Positions 1-9,927 of a DNA stretch of 44,626 bases are shown one piece after another. Position numbers and translations under genes: made by a program. Under the pieces are notes generated by a model. That model was not told the DNA's origin, made no database searches, and was given only the letters and a program-made list of their open reading frames with translations. Source of the DNA: Candidatus Omnitrophota bacterium. Lineage in GTDB: Bacteria; Omnitrophota; Gorgyraeia; Zapsychrales; Fredricksoniimonadaceae. The first letter of the stretch is position 1. Each line of letters opens with the position of its first letter. The stretch spans positions 1 to 44,626 of the forward strand of contig JADFYF010000009.1 of the NCBI GenBank assembly GCA_015233165.1. The letters run 5' to 3'.

Positions 1-1
1 A

Positions 2-364
2 TACACCAAAGTCATTGAGTCCTTAGAAGGTCAATTCCATCGCACCATCTTCCCAGGCGCTCATCGTATGCAGTCTGATGTCGAAACCATTCACAACCTT
101 ATGGAACTTGAATTCTTTGAACTCGAACAATTCCAAAATCGTTTAGACTTCTTCGCAAAAGCATCTTGTTATCAATTATTCTTCAATTTACATAGACCCA
201 ATTCTTACAAAGAACACAAAACCCCCTTGCAATTGGCTCATGAAAAGAACCAAAACCTTGATAAACGCTTACTGATGATTCCACCGGTTGACTTGGATCA
301 GTTATTCTCTTGGCAGGTTAATCTTTGGAAGAAAAGGGGTAACTATCAGTTGACCGTTCCCTGA
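2..364 (+). mobile_element. C-terminal fragment of DDE/integrase-core transposase, truncated by the window edge
   Basis: Frame is open from base 2 (YTKVIESLEGQFHRTIFPGAHRMQSDVETIHNLMELEFFELEQF...YQLFFNLHRPNSYKEHKTPLQLA...); resembles integrase-core C-termini with 'N..R.NSYK..KTP' motif; family recognition from memory. Confidence 0.6.
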
Positions 365-3247
365 AAAAAACAAAAGTAGATCAGAGATGGGCTGAATATC
401 GATAACGATGGGCACTAAACCAGAGGCATTTCGAAGCATGGACAACTGGGCTGGATCTATCTTAAACTCAAAACCCTGACCACTGTTTTGAATTTGCAGG
501 GTTTTATCAGAAGTCAAATCAATACCTCCGTTTGTTATTTGCATCGCCTGATCCTTCAAGGAGGAATTCATAGCCGCATCAGTGATTGTTTTAAAAAGCA
601 TCCACCGATCTGGTGAAGGTGGCATACTGTTATAAACTCCAGAAAACATAAATTCCTTCTGAAAAGAATCTTTAACGTGTGAGTCCCATAAATTGTCTCC
701 ATTAAAAATAGAAAATATACTCCCCTCCTTCAATAATTGATCTAAATATTTCCAGGCCAGATTAACCTTATTCTTAAATATATTCAGATTTTCTTTGTCC
801 TGAGGAATCAAATATTGAATCACGTTATGCATTAACAACATATTGAACTGGGGGATTCCCTTATGCGTTGTTTCATCTAGAAAATTAAAATCATAAAAAC
901 TAATCATCTGATCTAATGTTGATGAGCGCTTATAATGTCCCTTTTCCTCAACAAAATATTCAGATAAATCCGCTTTAGGAAATTCTTTATCAACATGCGA
1001 CTCGATAATACTCGACGGATATATAATTTGATTATTCTTAACCTTCTTAAAAACATCCCCCTGTGGACTCATCACATGAATACGCACCTTAACGTACTTC
1101 TGAAGTCCCATCTTCTTTAACATTTGATCACAAAGAATCACCACGGAGATCGGCTCTTCCCCATAAGCGGCCCCTATAACACCCACATTAATAACCTGAG
1201 GAGGAATATCTTTTAACGGCTTCCCATTCACAAGACTCTTCACAATCAATGGAAACATTTTAGAAAAAAGAAATTCATAGGTGTACTCATACCTAAATAA
1301 TTGAGATGGCTCTTTAACATAGAAATTTCTTAAAAAACTATCATGACGAGCAGCTTCACGAAAACGAACATCTTGGGATAATAACTCCCAAACACCTTCT
1401 GTACTATCCTTTGCAAAAGACTTCTTTAATTCCTCCAATCTTGTCTCTATTTCCTGTTCAAATGAATATAAAACAATTTGAGATTGTTCATGCAAAAGAT
1501 TCTCAGGAAAGGTCTGTCCTTCACGAACAAAGTCCTCCCAAACCTGGACCTTATCGTCAAGAGAGAAGCTTTTCATCGCCCAGTCCTGCCTATCTGTCCC
1601 CAATAGCGGAGCCTCATTACTTCCATGCGCTCTTTGAATATTTATCCAATCAAAAATCAAATGACCTTTACCTTGATGCTTCTTCGTGTATATCTCATTG
1701 GCTAACTTTAAACACGCTGATAAAAGTTTGTCAGAATACTCCTGTCTGAATAAAAGATTAACTTCTCCACCCCAAATAATACTCAGGCGTTCTAATTCGG
1801 CATTTTCTATATTAATCTTTAATTGAATATCGATGGGTTTCCCTCCGACAGGAGTGACGTCGATATAATACTCTTCATAGGCTTTATCTTGATCTTGAAC
1901 CGTTCTTAGAAGAACCCCATGATCATCAATGGCTTGTTCTAAAGATCGACCTCCTTCGTTCGCCAATAATCGCAAGAAACGGCGATTTTCATCCTTGGTA
2001 TTCCAAAACGGCAAATCATCTAACATCGGATTATCTTCCCTTGTCGTCTGAGCAAAATCGACAGAAGCCTTCACTTGGACTAGCGAAACCGCATCTATCT
2101 TAGCCAGGACGGCAGAATTTTCGACTTCTTTAACAGAATAGATCAGCTGCGTTCCACCGGAGAAATATTTACGGGGAAAACTTTGACCTGAAACAGAATC
2201 CGGGGTTTCCTTAATATAGTTATAAACCCCCTTCTTAAAGGCCTGCAGGTATTGCTCGTAAATCTTCTGATTCTCCTTAGGATCCTTAATCCTTACGCCA
2301 TCCGTCTTATTCTGATCAGCATAGGCCGCCGACAAAATACTGTTCTTAATTTTCTTTTTATACCAAGAGGCTAAAAGAAAGGAATAGTAGACCTGACGCA
2401 GCTGAGCAAAGTTCTTGCCTTCGTTGACTTCGCGGGTGAGTTCGGGGATGACGATTTCGCGGATGATTTGGGAGCCTAGGATATGACTATTTATAGCCTT
2501 TTCCTGTAGCACTATGGTCTCACTATCTTTTTCGATGGGAATCCCCTGCGGGGATGTTCTGCCCTTGTTGTTCCTTTCAAGGGCAACATAATCCTCCTCC
2601 AACATCACCTTCAACCGCGCCTCCACCACATACGCCGCTCCCACCTTAGCATTTTCATAAATGACAGCCTTCTCGGGAACAATCCATACCTTATTAAACG
2701 TATTGACCGGAATATTTGTCGTCCCAAACTTCTTAGCCGCCTCCTCATAAACACGCTTCCAGAATTTCTTCCCCGTTTCCTCCTCGGGATAGATCAAAGA
2801 TGCTGTGATTTGCTTTAGAATATAATCCTGTGCCAGCAGGTCGCGGCCCATTTCGGTTTGGCCGAAGGATTCAGGGACAATTCTGTCTTTCTCGTAAGGT
2901 GACAGATTGACCCACATGTCTTTCTCGGGGGTGGTTAGGCTAGCTAGGAAATATTTGATTAATTTGGTAGATTCAGTTTTAAGGTAATCCTCCTTCGCCA
3001 AAATGCTTTCGCGTTTGGCTTCGGCGGACGTCCTGTCCCCTTGGTCCAGGACGAATTCAAACCGAAACGGATTATCCTTATGAACCTTAATCCCTTTAAG
3101 AATAGGAAGATTAAACTCAGGACTCAGATGCACCATCGTCCCTGGTTTAGGTAAAACAAGTTCCGCTTGCACCGTTGGTACAAGTCCAAAGCTATTGAAA
3201 AGGAAGGCTGTCAGGATCAATATATGGACAAATGGGGATTTCTTCAT
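302..3247 (-). CDS. Secreted Omnitrophota-type protein with CheR-like SAM-methyltransferase-fold region
   Basis: Signal peptide MKKSPFVHILILTAFLFNSFG; 'VGVIGAAYGEEPISVVILC' resembles CheR motif I (GCSTGEEPYS) and 'LLMHNVIQYL' resembles CheR 'RNVLIYF'; ORF-track start at 3283 replaced by internal Met before the signal peptide. Confidence 0.6.
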   Translation of the reverse strand: MKKSPFVHILILTAFLFNSFGLVPTVQAELVLPKPGTMVHLSPEFNLPILKGIKVHKDNPFRFEFVLDQGDRTSAEAKRESILAKEDYLKTESTKLIKYFLASLTTPEKDMWVNLSPYEKDRIVPESFGQTEMGRDLLAQDYILKQITASLIYPEEETGKKFWKRVYEEAAKKFGTTNIPVNTFNKVWIVPEKAVIYENAKVGAAYVVEARLKVMLEEDYVALERNNKGRTSPQGIPIEKDSETIVLQEKAINSHILGSQIIREIVIPELTREVNEGKNFAQLRQVYYSFLLASWYKKKIKNSILSAAYADQNKTDGVRIKDPKENQKIYEQYLQAFKKGVYNYIKETPDSVSGQSFPRKYFSGGTQLIYSVKEVENSAVLAKIDAVSLVQVKASVDFAQTTREDNPMLDDLPFWNTKDENRRFLRLLANEGGRSLEQAIDDHGVLLRTVQDQDKAYEEYYIDVTPVGGKPIDIQLKINIENAELERLSIIWGGEVNLLFRQEYSDKLLSACLKLANEIYTKKHQGKGHLIFDWINIQRAHGSNEAPLLGTDRQDWAMKSFSLDDKVQVWEDFVREGQTFPENLLHEQSQIVLYSFEQEIETRLEELKKSFAKDSTEGVWELLSQDVRFREAARHDSFLRNFYVKEPSQLFRYEYTYEFLFSKMFPLIVKSLVNGKPLKDIPPQVINVGVIGAAYGEEPISVVILCDQMLKKMGLQKYVKVRIHVMSPQGDVFKKVKNNQIIYPSSIIESHVDKEFPKADLSEYFVEEKGHYKRSSTLDQMISFYDFNFLDETTHKGIPQFNMLLMHNVIQYLIPQDKENLNIFKNKVNLAWKYLDQLLKEGSIFSIFNGDNLWDSHVKDSFQKEFMFSGVYNSMPPSPDRWMLFKTITDAAMNSSLKDQAMQITNGGIDLTSDKTLQIQNSGQGFEFKIDPAQLSMLRNASGLVPIVIDIQPISDLLLFFSGNGQLIVTPFLPKINLPRE

Positions 3248-3314
3248 ATACCCTAAGTATGTAACAAAAATAGTGAAAAACAAGGGCTGGGCACAACTTT
3301 TAAGAAAGCGCTCA

Positions 3315-4094
3315 CTATTGCTTAAGATGTATCTTCTGTACGGTGAATCGGTGAGAATAACTCTTGGTTGTCATCGAATTAAGCAAGGTAATCTCAAAGG
3401 GCAGCCAGATCCCGTCGATTAAACGGTAATCCTTATAGGCCATCACCCCATGCAGCGACGGCAAAAGATCACGAATAGTAAATTCAATATAATCCATCCT
3501 CTTTGTCTTCTGATTAACCCATACCACATACTGATCTTCTTTAGAATTCGCCGGCGAATCTGTTGTTGAGACATAGACCTTATCGTAAATGATCCCATTC
3601 ATCTGGCCTTCGCCCATATAGGCGGTCACAGGGTACTCCTTGATCATCTGAGGGAATAAGAAATAATGACGCACATGGGCCAGGTACATCGACACGTCCA
3701 TATAATGTTTTTGGATAATCTCCCCTTTAATAATCCTATAGGTCTTTGTATCCCTCATGCCTATTGAGTCAAAAGGGGTGTCCCCATTTAAATACACCAT
3801 CAAGGAATCTTCTTTATCAAGCTTAAAGGTAAACTGCAGATTCTGATCGTTGATCTGAACTGGCGTCAGCCATCGAATTAAGGTCCAGGACCAATGATCC
3901 TTGGCTGTCACTTGAAATTCAGAAAACTTAGACCAATGATCCGTGACCCCGTTTTTCTTAGCCACCTCATCAAGGATTCCTACCCCCTTGGCACAAGAAG
4001 CGACAGAAAAACCATCCTTTTGTCCTCTTAAATCAACCAAACTGCATCCGCAAACGAACACTAAACTTAAAATCCATAATTGTCTGATCATCAC
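3315..4094 (-). CDS. Outer-membrane-type lipoprotein of unknown function
   Basis: N-terminal lipobox LVFVCGCS; 259-aa ORF. Confidence 0.6.
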   Translation of the reverse strand: MMIRQLWILSLVFVCGCSLVDLRGQKDGFSVASCAKGVGILDEVAKKNGVTDHWSKFSEFQVTAKDHWSWTLIRWLTPVQINDQNLQFTFKLDKEDSLMVYLNGDTPFDSIGMRDTKTYRIIKGEIIQKHYMDVSMYLAHVRHYFLFPQMIKEYPVTAYMGEGQMNGIIYDKVYVSTTDSPANSKEDQYVVWVNQKTKRMDYIEFTIRDLLPSLHGVMAYKDYRLIDGIWLPFEITLLNSMTTKSYSHRFTVQKIHLKQ

Positions 4095-4097
4095 CGA

Positions 4098-5792
4098 TTA
4101 CCCCTTATCATTAACCAAGATCTCCCCATTTGAAGCAACAAGAGTTTTAGCATAGGTCATGCATTTTCTGATATCCCAAAAGAAATTTTCTTCCCCGAGC
4201 TTCGTGATAATTCCAGCCTCTTTAAGGGTCTTTAACGCATGAGCATGAACTCCGCAGAAAATCACCGTCACCCCATCCTTTTGACTTGTCCCTAATAAGT
4301 CCTCTAACGCATGAAGACCGGTGGCATCAATAGACTCAACAAATCGCATACGAAGGATCAGCACCTTGGGTCTTCTTTTCATCTGCCGAATCGTCGTCTG
4401 GAACTTATCCGCCGCTCCAAAGAAAAATGGCCCATTAATTTCAAAGACCTCCACTCCTTGGGGAATATCTTCCGGCTTAATGGCATTGGGATCCAAAACG
4501 TTTTCTTCGCCCGATAAGGATTCATTTAAATATTTGACCTGGGTCACCTCAACCATTCGTCTCATAAATAAAAAGGCCGCCAAAATAACGCCCACCTCAA
4601 TACCGACGGTCAAGTCGACTAGAATAGTTAAAAAGAAGGTAATCAATAGAACAATAATATCGCTCTTAGGACCACGGAATAATCCGACAAACAAATGCCA
4701 CTCACTCATATTGTAGGCCACGATGATCAAAATACCTGCCAAGGTTGACATCGGGATAAAAGCAACCCATTTTCCAAAAAATAAAAAGATTAACAAAACC
4801 GTCAGAGCATGAACAATTCCCGCCACAGGAGTCAGCCCTCCATTTTTAATATTCGTCGCTGTACGGGCAATAGCACCTGTTGCTGGAATTCCCCCAAACA
4901 AAGGAGAAACCACATTCGCAATGCCCTGGGCGATGAGCTCCATATTAGAACGATGACGTCGGCCTGTCATCCCGTCGGCAACGACCGCAGACAACAGGGA
5001 CTCAATACCAGCTAACAACGCAATAGTCATTGCTGGGTGAGACATCTTAATCAGGAGGTCTAAATCCACATGAATCATGTGCGGCATAGGAAAAGTGTTC
5101 GGGACATGACCAAATCTAGAACCGATGGTGGCCACCGACCAACCTGACCATTGAACTAAAATCGTCGTTACAACAATAGCGACCAGTGGACCCGGAATGC
5201 GATCCGTCACCCGACGCCAAAAAATAACAATGCCAATAGTCAGATAACCAATAATGAGGGTATGAAGATCCAAGGAGCCAAGATGAGAGGCATAAACCAT
5301 CCATTTATCTAAGAAATGTTCAGGATTATGGGGTAAGGTTAAACCAAAGAAATCTTTAATCTGTGTCGTAAAAATAATCAGCGCAATCCCGCTAGTAAAG
5401 CCCACGGTCACAGGAAAGGGAATAAACTTAATGACATCCCCCAATTTAGCGACCCCTAAAACAATCAGCATCCCCCCTGCCATGACGGTGGCGACCGCTA
5501 AACCGTCATAACCATACTGCTGAACAATGCCGAAAATAATAACAATAAAAGCGCCGGTAGGTCCGCCGATTTGAACACGGCTGCCGCTAAAAACAGAAAT
5601 CAAAAGTCCGGCAACAACAGCTGTGATCAGGCCCTGTTCGGGTTTGACCCCTGAGGCAATGGCAAAAGCAATGGATAAAGGCAAGGCGACAATCCCCACA
5701 ATAACCCCTGCGAGGAGATCCTTGCAAAAAACAGGAAAGGTGTAACCTTCCCGTAATACCGTCAATAATTTAGGTTCAAATGGCTTGTTCAT
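4098..5792 (-). CDS. SulP family anion transporter with C-terminal STAS domain
   Basis: GVIVGIVALPLSIAFAIASGVKPEQGL; C-terminal STAS-like 'LRMRFVESIDATGLHALEDL'. Confidence 0.95.
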   Translation of the reverse strand: MNKPFEPKLLTVLREGYTFPVFCKDLLAGVIVGIVALPLSIAFAIASGVKPEQGLITAVVAGLLISVFSGSRVQIGGPTGAFIVIIFGIVQQYGYDGLAVATVMAGGMLIVLGVAKLGDVIKFIPFPVTVGFTSGIALIIFTTQIKDFFGLTLPHNPEHFLDKWMVYASHLGSLDLHTLIIGYLTIGIVIFWRRVTDRIPGPLVAIVVTTILVQWSGWSVATIGSRFGHVPNTFPMPHMIHVDLDLLIKMSHPAMTIALLAGIESLLSAVVADGMTGRRHRSNMELIAQGIANVVSPLFGGIPATGAIARTATNIKNGGLTPVAGIVHALTVLLIFLFFGKWVAFIPMSTLAGILIIVAYNMSEWHLFVGLFRGPKSDIIVLLITFFLTILVDLTVGIEVGVILAAFLFMRRMVEVTQVKYLNESLSGEENVLDPNAIKPEDIPQGVEVFEINGPFFFGAADKFQTTIRQMKRRPKVLILRMRFVESIDATGLHALEDLLGTSQKDGVTVIFCGVHAHALKTLKEAGIITKLGEENFFWDIRKCMTYAKTLVASNGEILVNDKG

Positions 5793-5856
5793 GACTAAGA
5801 ATTTCTAACCTCCCTTAAAATAATAATGAAATATTCTTCCTATTCTAATCCTAAAA

Positions 5857-8454
5857 TCAATCTTTTAAACGTAAGGTTCTATTTTCTTTCTTGCCAAACC
5901 GCTTCCAATGCTCCTTGGCCTGCCGAATGGTCAGAATTCCATTGGCCTTAAGATCAGGATATCTTTCGATATACTCCATCCAGTCATAAGATTGCCCCAC
6001 TCTTCGCTGACTCAACATACCCATGACTTGTTTAAATTTTATATAAATAGACATAAACAATGATCCCGTCTCATTTCTAGATCTAAAATATTCAAGAACT
6101 CTATGTCTAAACCCCCTCTTCTGAGTCGTCCACTGCCAAATGCCGTCCTTGGTCTTCTTAATATCCTCAAAAGGGTCGAAATTAAAATCAAGCAGGATAT
6201 TCGCACGCTTGGCATACTCCCTATCTACGGGGGAACCATGCCATAAATGAAGAACAGTCCCTGAAGAATAATGCAGACTTCCTTGAACATGTTGATGAAC
6301 GTTTTCAAGCCATGTCTCAAGTTCCTGAGCCATCTTCAAAGGAATAGATTTCATAAAAGAAGCTAGGGTATAAAATCTAAACATCTTGATGTGTTCCAAA
6401 TTAAATCCGAAAGCCATATAACTATCACCTGAACCAAGAATTCCTAAATCAAAGAAACCTATTGAATCTAAAGTCTCTCGACGAGCTGCCCATGCAAATC
6501 CAGGATGATAGATTGGAACCTGATGGGAACTTTTATACTCACCTTTCCAATAATAGGCATAACTCATCACCCTCTGACCCTCTAACATTCCCAACTGTCT
6601 CTCCCCCTTTTTCAAGCGAACCGCCGCTGTAAATGGCTGCACAATCTTGTACTTCTCTAAAAGCTGCGCCGTTTCATTAACCCAGCCGTCATCTTGAAAA
6701 ATAAGATCCGCATCAAGCCATACCACCTTATCACAGCTTGACGGAAGATTCTTTAAGGCAATATTTAACAAAGCCTCCTTCTGCCACAACACATTCTCCA
6801 AAGAACCCCTGATCTGAATAAGTTTGTCTGCGTCTGTTTTGGAGAGTTGAAAAGGATGCGCCCCCAATACTAATTCAACAGTTAAGAGTTTTAACCCTTG
6901 TCGTTTTAAGGATTCCTGGAAAATATAATAATTCTCAACTTTATTCTTGAATCCTGAAGGATTAAAAAGGACGCTGATCCCCCAGATATCTCCAGGTAAG
7001 GCCTTAGGAAATGTTGAATCTTCTGAATTCTTTGTAAAAAACACTCTTTGCTCTTTAACCCCCCATTGAAATAAATGATTGAGAGCAAGAACCTTGGTAT
7101 TAATCCCAGCCTTCATCAGATCAGGGTAAGAAAGAACATATCTCTCCCAATCAAAAATTTGAGAGAACTTCTCTTTATCAGCATCTACAGATAAATTCAA
7201 AGGCCCCTGTAAAGAATTCTCAGATTCTAATCCATCCAACCGGCCTGAAACTTTCTTCATTAGACCAAAATAATGATTAAAAACATTTTTGATAAGAAAT
7301 CGCTTCGAATGCTCCTCTCTTCTTTCAAAAAAATAATTTCTGACGCTGTTCTTAAGCAATGACTTATCCGTCCTCCATTCCCAAATTCCCTGAGAATTTC
7401 TTTTGATATCTTGGGATAGGTCGAATTCTGAATCAATCAAGCCCTGATGCCGAAAATTGTATCCCCTGTCTATTAAATTTCCATGCCACAGATGAAAAAT
7501 TGTCCCTGAGCTATAGTGAACACTCCCCTGAACATCGTTAAATATTCCTTGGGCCCACGCCAAAGAATCCTGAATCAAGGGAACATAGCACTTACGCTCC
7601 TCTAAATAGACCGGATAATTATAAAAGGCGTAACTGATAGTACGATCTCCACCGCCAAGAATAAAACGATCATAAAAAAAATGCTTATCCAGAAGATCTC
7701 TGCGAGCAGCCCACACATAACCAATATTAAAAAATGGAAACGAAAGGCCATATTGAATAAAATTAGCCCAATAAGCAGCAAGACTCACCATCTTCTGCCC
7801 TTCCTGAAAACCAAAATCTAGATTTGAACAAATCGAATAAGCCGACAAATCCCTAAACCCCTCTGCCATCCTTACCGAATATTCAAAAGGCTGAACCACC
7901 TTGTAAGTCTCAAGAAGCTTCGAAGTCTCAGCCACCCAGATCTCATTCTGAAAAATAATATCAGAATCCACCCACACGACCTTATCACAACTTTTCGGCA
8001 AATTTTTTAAGGCAATATTCAGCAACGCCTCCTTCTGCCACAACACATTCTCCTGGCCACCCCTAATCTGAATCAGCGTGTCTGCATCTTCTGTATTAAG
8101 TTCAAAAGGCTGCCCATCAAAAGCCAACTCAACTGTCAAAAGCTTAAGACCCTGGGCCTTAGAAGATTGACGAAAGATTCTATAATTCTTAGCTTTGTTA
8201 GTATACCTTGCGGGATTAAAGAATGCCGTAATGCCCCATAATTCACCGGGCAATTCTTGAGGAAACCTTATAGCAGCCTGCTCTTTAAGAAAAAGTATCC
8301 GACCTTCATTGGAACCATAGCTGTCCCAATGTTCCCTCGCCTGTTTCGGAGTAAGTATCCCTTTATGTTTTAAATCAGGATACTTCTCAAGGTAAGCCTT
8401 CCCATCAAACCGATCGGCAAGGAATACTTTATGAGGAACAACTCTGTCTTCCAT
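5857..8454 (-). CDS. Bimodular glycosyltransferase-like protein with three YPDLK repeats
   Basis: Two homologous modules with 'LPGELWGITAFFNP...DKVVWVDSDIIF' and 'LPGDIWGISVLFNP...DKVVWLDADLIF' (DxD), flanked/separated by three 'F/YD...YPDLK..GI' repeats. Confidence 0.75.
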   Translation of the reverse strand: MEDRVVPHKVFLADRFDGKAYLEKYPDLKHKGILTPKQAREHWDSYGSNEGRILFLKEQAAIRFPQELPGELWGITAFFNPARYTNKAKNYRIFRQSSKAQGLKLLTVELAFDGQPFELNTEDADTLIQIRGGQENVLWQKEALLNIALKNLPKSCDKVVWVDSDIIFQNEIWVAETSKLLETYKVVQPFEYSVRMAEGFRDLSAYSICSNLDFGFQEGQKMVSLAAYWANFIQYGLSFPFFNIGYVWAARRDLLDKHFFYDRFILGGGDRTISYAFYNYPVYLEERKCYVPLIQDSLAWAQGIFNDVQGSVHYSSGTIFHLWHGNLIDRGYNFRHQGLIDSEFDLSQDIKRNSQGIWEWRTDKSLLKNSVRNYFFERREEHSKRFLIKNVFNHYFGLMKKVSGRLDGLESENSLQGPLNLSVDADKEKFSQIFDWERYVLSYPDLMKAGINTKVLALNHLFQWGVKEQRVFFTKNSEDSTFPKALPGDIWGISVLFNPSGFKNKVENYYIFQESLKRQGLKLLTVELVLGAHPFQLSKTDADKLIQIRGSLENVLWQKEALLNIALKNLPSSCDKVVWLDADLIFQDDGWVNETAQLLEKYKIVQPFTAAVRLKKGERQLGMLEGQRVMSYAYYWKGEYKSSHQVPIYHPGFAWAARRETLDSIGFFDLGILGSGDSYMAFGFNLEHIKMFRFYTLASFMKSIPLKMAQELETWLENVHQHVQGSLHYSSGTVLHLWHGSPVDREYAKRANILLDFNFDPFEDIKKTKDGIWQWTTQKRGFRHRVLEYFRSRNETGSLFMSIYIKFKQVMGMLSQRRVGQSYDWMEYIERYPDLKANGILTIRQAKEHWKRFGKKENRTLRLKD

Positions 8455-8469
8455 AACAGTCTGCCTTAG

Positions 8470-8507
8470 AAATAAAAACCTCTCAGTGCTTTAGAAGCTC
8501 TAAGAGG
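8470..8507 (-). terminator. Putative intrinsic terminator downstream of aminotransferase gene
   Basis: Imperfect 11-bp stem CCTCTTAGAGC/GCACTGAGAGG followed on minus strand by TTTTTATT. Confidence 0.65.
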
Positions 8508-8538
8508 CTTTTACTTTAACAATCTTTCTTGTCAAAAA

Positions 8539-9927
8539 CTACTTTAAACTCAGCCCCTGACGTAAGGCTTCATCAATCAAATCAACAGCCAAATCAATTT
8601 CCTGACGAGTAATGTATAAAGAGGGGGCTAAGGTGAATACATTTTTGTAATAGCCACCGACACCTAAAAGTAACCCTTTGGGTTTACCGCCACCGGCCGT
8701 TAATTGGCCTTCTAAACCGATATTGACAACCCTGTCTGTCAATTCACGATCCGGCGTACGTCCGTCCTTCTGACAAATTTCAATACGCATGGCCAGCCCT
8801 AAACCATCCACCTCGCCGATCTGAGGATATTTCTTCTGCAAGGTTTTTAGACGTTCCACAAAATACCTGCCCTTCTCAGGAACGCTGGTGGCGAAATCAG
8901 AGTCTTCAATCAAATCCATCACACCTAGCGCTGCAGCTGTCCCAATGGTGTTGGACGAATACGTCGAATGAGTTGACCCTGCCGGAAACACGTCTGGGTT
9001 AATCAATTCTTCCTTAGCCCAAACACCCGACAACGGATTAAGGCCGTTGGTGCAGGCCTTTCCAAAGACGATAATGTCGGGAACAACATCAAAATGCTCA
9101 ATCGCCCACATCTTACCTGTACGATAGAAGCCCATATGCACTTCATCCGAAACAAACAAAACCTGATGACGCTCAAGAAGCTTTTTTAATTCTTTGAAAT
9201 AGCCCTTAGGAGGAACAATGTATCCACCGGTGGCCTGAACAGGTTCCACAAAAAACCCGCCATATTCGCAATTCTTCGTCTTAGGATTGACGATAGAATA
9301 ATATTCCGATTCAAATAACTTTGAAAAATCCTTAAAACAGGTCAGATCACAGCACTCGGCATCACTTTTCCCTGAAGGACAACGGAAACGATACGGATAG
9401 GGAACAAAATAAGCTCTGTCTGAAAAATGACCGTAATTCTCGCGGTAACGGTAGCTGGAGGTAATCGATGTGGCTCCCAAGGTGCGACCATGATAGCCGC
9501 CTGTAAAAGCAAACATCGACTGCTTCTTGGTATGGTTGCGGACAATCTTAATCGCATCTTCAATCGCTGCCGCACCCCCGATATTAAAATGCACCCTTCC
9601 CTTAACTCCGAAGGTCTTCTCGACATTCAAGGCAATCTTCTCAGACAACAGAATCTTTTCTTCGTGAAGATACTGGCAGGACAACTGAGGCAGGACGTCA
9701 ATCTGTCCTTTAACAATATTGTTAAGTCGTTCATTCTTATAACCAAAATTAGCCACCGAATGCCACATCTGAAGATCGAGATAGGAGGTATTGTTGCGGT
9801 CAAAAACGAAACTGCCTTCACAACGATTAAAAATCTTAATTTCCTTCGCATAGTGGACGGTATCGCCCCATGAACAATACTTGGCTTCTTTTTCTAAAAG
9901 AATCTTATCTTGCGGATGCTGGCTCAT
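8539..9927 (-). CDS. Class III (PLP-dependent) aminotransferase
   Basis: GGYHGRTLGATSITSSYRYR, 'FVSDEVHMGFYRTGKMWAIEHFDVVPDIIVFGKACTNGLNPLSG' PLP-Lys region. Confidence 0.9.
   Translation of the reverse strand: MSQHPQDKILLEKEAKYCSWGDTVHYAKEIKIFNRCEGSFVFDRNNTSYLDLQMWHSVANFGYKNERLNNIVKGQIDVLPQLSCQYLHEEKILLSEKIALNVEKTFGVKGRVHFNIGGAAAIEDAIKIVRNHTKKQSMFAFTGGYHGRTLGATSITSSYRYRENYGHFSDRAYFVPYPYRFRCPSGKSDAECCDLTCFKDFSKLFESEYYSIVNPKTKNCEYGGFFVEPVQATGGYIVPPKGYFKELKKLLERHQVLFVSDEVHMGFYRTGKMWAIEHFDVVPDIIVFGKACTNGLNPLSGVWAKEELINPDVFPAGSTHSTYSSNTIGTAAALGVMDLIEDSDFATSVPEKGRYFVERLKTLQKKYPQIGEVDGLGLAMRIEICQKDGRTPDRELTDRVVNIGLEGQLTAGGGKPKGLLLGVGGYYKNVFTLAPSLYITRQEIDLAVDLIDEALRQGLSLK

Noticed and set aside
4311-5015. 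Plus-strand ORFs (68-131 aa) inside the SulP gene
   Set aside because: Antisense shadows of a clear SulP coding sequence; no SD or family signal.
9342-9873. ORFs of 74-148 aa overlapping the aminotransferase
   Set aside because: Alternate-frame shadows of a conserved enzyme; low-complexity composition.
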